Assembly: GCA_030015575.1 (NCBI GenBank)
Contig: CM057349.1
Location: 261,945,077 to 262,009,076 of the forward strand
DNA length: 64,000 nt
Reading direction: 5' to 3'
Source: Agapanthus africanus
Lineage: Eukaryota; Streptophyta; Magnoliopsida; Asparagales; Amaryllidaceae
Positions 57,910 through 64,000 of the stretch are shown piece after piece. The notes beneath the pieces are model-generated. The model did not search any database. It saw nothing but the letters and a program-made list of their open reading frames with translations, and was not told where the DNA came from. Both the position numbers and the translations under genes were made by a program. Positions within the stretch are counted from its first letter, which is position 1; every line of letters begins with the position of its first letter.

Positions 57910-59922
57910 TGTTGGATATAGTGCCCCTCAGAGTCAATTATTGTATCACGGGCACGTGATTGCAATGATTGAGGGAGGACCTATGCCGGTAGGACAGTCT
58001 TACTCAAGATGATAGTATGCTATCTGGTTTATCTTTATCATCGTGTACTGCTTTAGGTGACCTTACAGGTCGCTATTACACATTGATAGAGCCCTTAGGA
58101 TTCTTGCTTGACTACCAGCAGTATGATGGCGATCATATACGTGGGAGCTGGGGTCTATAAGCACATCCTTAAAAGGTCCCTAGTCGTGGGAGTTTCGAGA
58201 CTGGGTATCGATACTCCATTAGTAGACTAATGTATGCAGTCAAGACCCCGATGAGGGGCGGTGGCCGGTCTCACAAGCCATTGGTGTCAGTTGGTTAACC
58301 TAAGATGTATACAGGTGCTCATTAGGTTATGAGTACACCGGACAGGACTCGCCGGGAACATGCTAGTTGGTATTATACCTGACGTCAGATAGCAGTTCCT
58401 TGGTGACATGTGTACAGGTTAGTCCATCGACCTGAGATCGTCATTTGTCTCGTGTGAGTTCCCACTGTACTTTGATTACTACCCTACCACGGCTCAAAGA
58501 AGTCGTGCAAACAGGTTTTAGTTGGGTATAGTCCCGAGCCACATGGAGGCAGTGAGCGGATCGGCAAGGGTTTCGTCTCTCCCGGTATTGGGGGTGAGAT
58601 CGCGCTGTGTCTAGGAGAGCCATTACACGAAGTCCTTGGCCAAGGCAGGAGATTTACTGGTAGGTATTCCAGTAGTATCTCAGGATGTTCTGGGCTATAC
58701 TCCGACATGACTTGTACCGCTTTTAGGGGTCTGACTTTTACCAACCCCCTAGGCCCGCCATGCGATGCTCATAGACGAACGGACCGGACTGTACGGATAT
58801 TATCACTGACAGGCTCAGTAGGGTGTCAGGATGAGTTCGCTCATCGACCTCCCTTTTGGTCAATACTTGGTAGCCTGTTGCGTACAGCTAGCACCTCTGA
58901 CGTTCTAGTGGTTAAATTCACAGCCAAAGTATTGACGAGTCTTTAGAGTCCCCCACAGACAGTTTTCAAGTTTCGGGCGAAACGTTGTAGAGGCCGTATG
59001 ATATATGGCAGGGTTCGATCTTATACGTTCGGTAGTGCACGGATCATGATCGGACGGATCATACTAGTGGGCTTTGGTTTAAGCTGGATCCTAGTATTAG
59101 ATTTGTTGGATTACTTTAGTCTCATCGTATTCGCATTCAGTCGGAATGCGGATGCAGGTATGTATATACAGGTGAGGGGTATCCTTGTGATCCGTCACGA
59201 GTTTACTTTAGATGTTGCCGTATCTTTTAATTGTTGCAAACATTTGGATTAATGTTTGCATATGGAAATTATGAGCTAGAAATCATCATGAGGTGCATTT
59301 ATTGTGACACATGCAACCTAGTGACTCATGGTCTCTTTTATTGTGCATATGTCACATTTTGTGATGGATTTGAGTGATAAAATGAGAGGACGAGAGAGAG
59401 AAAGGGCAGCCATCCCTTTGGGTTTGCTCTTCTATTATTCATTCTTGCTCTCATTTTTATCATAGCAATATAACACAAAATGGCTCCTCTTCTTCTTCCT
59501 CCTCTAGCTCACCATTTCCTCCAATGGCTTCATCTTCAACCTCCATCCATACAATAGATGCAAGAGACAAAGTTGTCACACACATTCTCTACTTCACCTT
59601 AGACACGTCGGCTAGCGAACTTCATGCCCGAGTTACTTCGGATGAAGCGGGAGCCCGTAAAAAGACTCGAAGATGTGGTGCCCTTTCCGACGAGGAGATC
59701 GAGACCGGAGATGCCGCGAGAAGCTTGGGATGGTGGCCAAAGACCGAAGGACACGGATCGATCGGTATAGCCTTTCCAACCCTTCTCTTGTTAGCTAGTT
59801 CTAGGTTAATGGTTCGATCCGAGTTTATAGTATACGACAGCGCCAGTTTCAATTTTTGAAAAAGTTTTCGTTTCCGCATTTTGGCCTCGTACAGACGGCT
59901 GGGGCGCTACCGTAGACTTACA
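57910..59922 (+). repeat. L9 3' LTR (complete, 2013 bp)
   Basis: Starts TGTTGGATATAGTGCCCC and ends CGTAGACTTACA. Palindrome CCTTGGCCAAGG at 58634-58645. The right third (from about 59230) is unlike L1 or L6 and lacks GGCCGGCC. Confidence 0.93.
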
Positions 59923-60383
59923 GACATTAGGTATAATACCATCTCGGAGTTCTCGGCGAGTCCGTCCAGTGTACCCAGACTCCACTGAGCACTCATATAC
60001 TGTCTCTGATGTCAAACACCAATGGATATGGGATCATCTATCGCCCATCTACATGGGTCGAGAAGCTATACGCTAGTCTACTCTGGTATATCGATGCCAT
60101 GTCTCGATACACCTACGACTAGGAATATTTGAAGGATATACTTAGCGACTACACTGTCCCCACTAGTATGATTTGCATCATTGTCCTGATAGTCAAGTAC
60201 TCATCCTAAGTGCTTTATCAACATGTAACATAGAGACAATCAGAGTACATGTTAAGATAAAGAGCAACCAGATAACATACTATCATGTCGAGCAAGAAAG
60301 TCATCCCTATATATGTCCAAGCATCCACTACAATATACATCGTATGTACAGTAATGGCCTCTAGGGCATACATATAACTAATA
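59923..60383 (-). repeat. L10: family C LTR fragment, reverse strand
   Basis: First 460 bases of a family C LTR on the minus strand. The LTR start edge is mutated (CATATAACTAATA where others have CATATAACTAACA). Cut on the left by L9 and abutting family B LTR on the right. Confidence 0.82.
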
Positions 60384-61220
60384 TTTTTGGGTTGGTTCAG
60401 TCTCATTGCATTTCGTGTTCTTCGGAACACGGATGCGGGTATGTATATACAGTTGACAGAGGTAGAGAAAGAGACACCTCATTAGGGTTTTGACCAGTGA
60501 CTTGATTAAAACCTTAATGAGATGGGGAAATTGATTATTAATCTTTTATTAAAGATAATTGTGTTATGGCTAATTTGGTTTGACCATTTGACCCTTGTTG
60601 ACTTAGATATTTTTGTTAAGCAAAAGATATTTATGCTTAGCATTAATTGTGACATGATAATGGTCAAATCAACATCAACCATGACAATTATCTTAATAAA
60701 ATTTTGATTATTCTTTTTCCCTAATATGAGAGCTCGCCCCTTCATTTTATCATAACACATTCTCTCTCATGGTTGCTCTCTCCTCTTCCTCTCTCAAAGC
60801 TCAAGTGTTTCATGAGTTGAAAATCAAGAGCTTTTGAGACCAAACCACCAAAAAACTTCACTACTCACTCTAGGGTTCTTAGTCTAGCACACCAAGCACT
60901 CTAGTTACTTCATTGTAGAGGTTGGAGCTCAAGGTAGAAGCCTTCGGATGGATTTTCTTTGACGCGGAGAAGCCAGTGAGGAGGAACCATCCACAACCAC
61001 TCTAAGGAGCTCACAACAAGGAGGACCATAACAAGGAGAAGAAGGAGTTCAAGCTTTTGGTATAATCTTCTAACATAATAGTTAACACTTCTAGTTAGTT
61101 TGTTAGTTAAAATTTAGCAAAAATCCTAATGGCTAGTCTATGTTATCTAGCAAAGAAAGATTTGATTTTTACCTATTCCGCCTTCCCGTAAACATCCGGG
61201 GTGGGTAACATAGACTTACA
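60384..61220 (+). repeat. L11: family B LTR, right 837 bases
   Basis: Similar to the right part of the L3 LTR (GTGTTCTTCGGAACAC, GCGGGTATGTATATACAG, the agagag-rich tract) and ends CATAGACTTACA. It is diverged from L3 and L7. Cut on the left by L10 and followed by reverse family C leader. Confidence 0.78.
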
Positions 61221-63193
61221 ATGCAAAGAAAGAACTAGAAAAGCAATCAAAAGACAAAACCGAGGGTTGTAGTATCTGCCAGTTATTGCTAAAGTGGTCA
61301 CTCCCGGTGAAGGGATCTCGGCTCTTTCCCTATCGAATAAGGTGCAGGATATTCTACAAGTAATACCGCTATGCAAAGCAACAACTAGAGCTACCTGTTT
61401 TTGAAAATTTGATTCCACAACATCTTTAGGTTTATTTTCTTTCATCAATCTCATTAATGAAGTCCTATCATTTAAGTTACCTAAGCATCACAGATAAATA
61501 AAACGTACGCTTATACAATCCGCATTCGCCTCGATGTCCCGTCATGCACCGTTAGGTTAGGTAACTAACGGCAGGGCGGGGCAGGGCTAGCGTGGGTGTA
61601 AAACATAAGCAACATCTATATAATATATCGCATATACTATATACAGTATCTATCTCATCATATCAAATGATCACATCACAGAATATCGCAGCAGAAATAA
61701 ACATATGAAATATTGGATATACTAGGATTTCCGGGTTTTATATTAAGCCTGTATAAAACACGGATTCTACGGTCGTGATGAATAGCCAAACCCACATCTC
61801 TAGACCCCTACGAGAGCGGCAAGCAACCCTACCAATTCTAGAGTTAGGAGACCCGGACTCGACTCCTTGAGATGGTCTCCCACTGGACTCTAGAACCCGG
61901 TTACTTGTGCTCTCCTCCTTGGGTCTTTCCTAATGCAGAAAAGTAAATAATATATATCAACGGTGACATCTTCCTCAACCCGGAAGTGCCCCAATAAAAG
62001 AATATTACATACAAGTTTTTACATGAACGAAAATGAAAAACTCTCATCTCACATAAAAACCTCCGGCTATTCAAACACGACGATCCAATATAACATATCG
62101 CGGCAACATATAACATCACATGTCATCAACGTAAGTAAATATGCATATCCTAATTGTCGTTGACATATAGCAACGAAACCGACGATACACCACATATTAC
62201 ACTTACGGTCGCAGAAAAGAAAGTGAAAGAATACAACAATTGTAATCGTCACTGCCCTTAGACATCATAAACCCGGAATATCACATATTCCGTATTTCAT
62301 GCCTAACAATGCAAATCTTACATTTAGGTCTCAACTATGAAAACACTTTTCAAAAGAAGTGGGTAATTCAACAAGATTCCCGATTTCACCCGAGACCGAA
62401 ATATTAAACTTGCACGCAACTAAATAGATTCCAATTATTGTATCACAATCACAGATAGCTAGTCGAAGTTAAACTTTTCGATCGAATAAGCAAGCACCCA
62501 AAATTTCCCAACAAGCTCAACATTTGAGCGGAGTTCAAAAAGTTTCCAGAAACTGCCACAGCTCCTATGAACTATCCGTAGAAGGGCCGACCCATGTCGC
62601 CACGGAACTGGGGCAAACTCTAGGGTATGACCGCAGTTCCGTGATCCAAAAAAGTCGAGTTTGGGTATCGTTCTTTTAGGGGGTCCACAGAATGGCTTGC
62701 ATAATTTTCTGAAAATTTTAAACTCGGAAAAATCCAACTCTTGGAAAATTTCAGTGGGAGAAAAAATGGGTTATTGATATCCGTTCAAACTTTTTAATGT
62801 CGTCTAAATAACCCGAATACATGTTAGAATTATGACTATGAAACACTCCGAATTGCCTTTGCAGAAAGTTAACATCACATGAAAATTTAGCAAAAACAAA
62901 CAACACCTGAAACACCAAAACCCAGAGACTAGAACACCCTGAAAATTTGAATCTTGAACTCCCAAAATAGGCCGAGCTCACCGGTTTTTGGGGGCATTGT
63001 GGCCTGCCACTTTGAGGTGGTTTTGCTTCAAATTTTCACGGTATTCATATTATATCTCATACAACATTCTGTACTTGTTTAAAAAAAAAAATTGAAGACT
63101 CTATAAATTCGACAGAAACTGGGTTGTTTTGTTTCAAGTTTCGGAGTCGTTTCGGTTTCGTAATCTAACAAACATCGTCTAATTTTCTAGCAT
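61221..63193 (-). other. L12 untranslated leader (family C), partial
   Basis: Homologous to 46107-48370 of L9x. Contains one GATCCCTTCACCGGGA module, the foldback (61515-61600) and the hairpin at 62130-62207 with stems CGTAAGTGTAATATG/CATATTTACTTACG and loop CTATATGT. Confidence 0.8.
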
Positions 63194-63206
63194 AGCTCTG
63201 ATACCA
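63194..63206 (-). other. L12 primer-binding site, first base changed
   Basis: AGCTCTGATACCA, the reverse complement of TGGTATCAGAGCT; the last base differs from the other copies. One base separates it from the LTR edge at 63208. Confidence 0.88.
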
Positions 63207-63207
63207 C

Positions 63208-64000
63208 TGTAGGGTTCCCTAGCACGGCAACAAGGCTTCGGGACGCATCGTACATGCCAATTTCAAAAATTTGCCGTTCTAGCTAACCCTAACCCTAGAA
63301 TCTTTACTAGAAAATCCGACGAAAACATATGTAAGCAACTTTACATCTAAGTGAATGAGGAATACAACCTTTGTAGACCGGTCCTTCACTTCTAATGCTC
63401 CGTATAGTAGTCCCTTCACTGCAAGTCATGAACACCCGAACTCTAGAAAATGTTCTCCTGGAGAAATGAACAAGCTTGCTCGAAATCTTCGAGGCCGAAG
63501 ATGATCTACGTCGAGAAGACTCAAGCTCATACTATCTCTTCACTAATGGTGAAATTAGTGAAGCAAACACGCTAAACTGAATGGTTAATAGTAGAGGATG
63601 ATAAAGTAGAAAATTGGCTCACTTTAGTTTTCTTTTTCTCACAATATTTTCTCACCTTGAGAAAAGCTAGTAAGCATTCTCAATGAAGAAGAAGATGAAG
63701 TGATGAAGATGAGAGAATGAACTAACTGGGTGAGAATAGCAACCATGGGTGAGTTAGTGTCATACACTAACGCATGTAGAGAATAAACCATGGGTTACAA
63801 TAATGGTTAGGTTAATAAATATCTACGAGTAAAACAAAAGGAGTGGACTTGGTCAATAGTTCGATAAGTTTCTACAAGTTTCAACCATGTGACAATTTCA
63901 AACCATTTTTTATTAACTTTAAATAAATAAAACCATTCCATTATTATAAGCATGGTGTAAGTCTCATACACCCATGTAGCATGTGGCATCAAGCATGACA
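63208..64000 (-). repeat. L12 5' LTR, right 793 bases to window end
   Basis: Begins TGTAGGGTTCCCTAG, reverse complement of the family C LTR end. Continues past the window edge. It resembles L5 more than L9x in the rightmost 300 bases (for example the segment before the LTR end). Confidence 0.85.

Larger units (their letters stand above)
41091..59922 (+). mobile_element. L9: family A element containing L9x
   Basis: Partial 5' LTR (41091-41780), PBS, leader to 43878, the L9x insertion, the last 214 bases of leader from 54263, decayed gag/pol, PPT and a complete 3' LTR. The LTRs differ by about 28 substitutions over 690 bases by eye (4%), the most of any pair here. The right edge abuts reverse family C LTR (L10). 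The LTR right third differs from L1 and L6 (no GGCCGGCC), so this is a separate subfamily. Confidence 0.9.
61221..64000 (-). mobile_element. L12: family C element, reverse strand, runs off the right edge
   Basis: On the minus strand: 5' LTR (from beyond 64000 to 63208), PBS, then leader down to 61221, where L11 is inserted just upstream of where the triplet array would be. The array and any pol would be to the left of the stack. Confidence 0.85.

Noticed and set aside
1..64000. Assignment to a named copia lineage (Sirevirus, Tork, Angela and so on)
   Set aside because: Long LTRs, long leader and palindromes recall sireviruses, but I saw none of their specific palindromic motifs or extra ORFs, and no phylogeny can be run here.
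1..64000. Host genes or gene fragments captured by the elements
   Set aside because: No frame outside gag-pol shows domain-like composition or motifs; the long non-coding leaders are homologous between families and so not recent captures.

Overview
This window is plant nuclear DNA made entirely of long terminal repeat (LTR) retrotransposons of the Ty1/copia superfamily. I see no host gene, rRNA, tRNA gene or CRISPR. The plant assignment rests on copia polyproteins in the order Gag-protease-integrase-reverse transcriptase-RNase H, on primer-binding sites matching initiator-Met tRNA (TGGTATCAGAGCC), and on the extreme nesting, which is typical of a large-genome angiosperm. Species cannot be told.

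Three related families are present, with LTRs of about 2.0-2.3 kb. Family A LTRs start TGTTGGA and end CTTACA; it has a decayed pol and no recognisable gag. Family B LTRs start TGTTAGTGTATA and end GGACTTACA; it encodes the polyprotein. Family C LTRs start TGTTAGTTATATG and end GAACCCTACA; it has a decayed pol and gag is missing. All three share the same PBS, the same polypurine tract (GCAAGTGGGAGAT), homologous LTR cores and a homologous, highly structured leader of about 2-3 kb between PBS and gag.

Layout: the window is the right-hand half of a telescoping stack. Each layer ends on the right at an intact LTR edge, is cut on its left, and abuts the interior of the next, older layer. L1 (A,+) 1-8466; L2 (A,-) 8467-11453; L3 (B,+) 11454-17470; L4 (C,-) 17471-18819; L5 (C,+) 18820-20880; L6 (A,+) 20881-30400; L7 (B,-) 30401-39125; L8 (A,+) 39126-41090; L9 (A,+) 41091-59922; L10 (C,-) 59923-60383; L11 (B,+) 60384-61220; L12 (C,-) 61221 to the end. 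L9 also carries one complete insertion, L9x (C,+) 43879-54262, with a TGGAT target-site duplication. Missing left halves should lie upstream of base 1. By-eye LTR-pair divergence rises to the right (L1 about 0.2%, L6 about 2%, L7 about 2.5%, L9 about 4%; L9x about 1.1%), matching the nesting order.

How it works together: only L7 (family B) keeps an open gag-pol frame. L3 is a collinear sister with three nonsense codons. Families A and C look non-autonomous: their pol is wrecked, yet L1 and L9x have nearly identical LTRs, so they probably moved recently using proteins supplied in trans. The parts held constant are non-coding: PBS, PPT, a leader hairpin whose stems covary between families around a CTATA loop, a triplet of two-tier hairpins whose 16-17 nt cores are near-identical inside each element but differ between elements, a splice-acceptor-like tract before gag, and LTR palindromes that change sequence while staying palindromic. 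These are the most novel content of the window.
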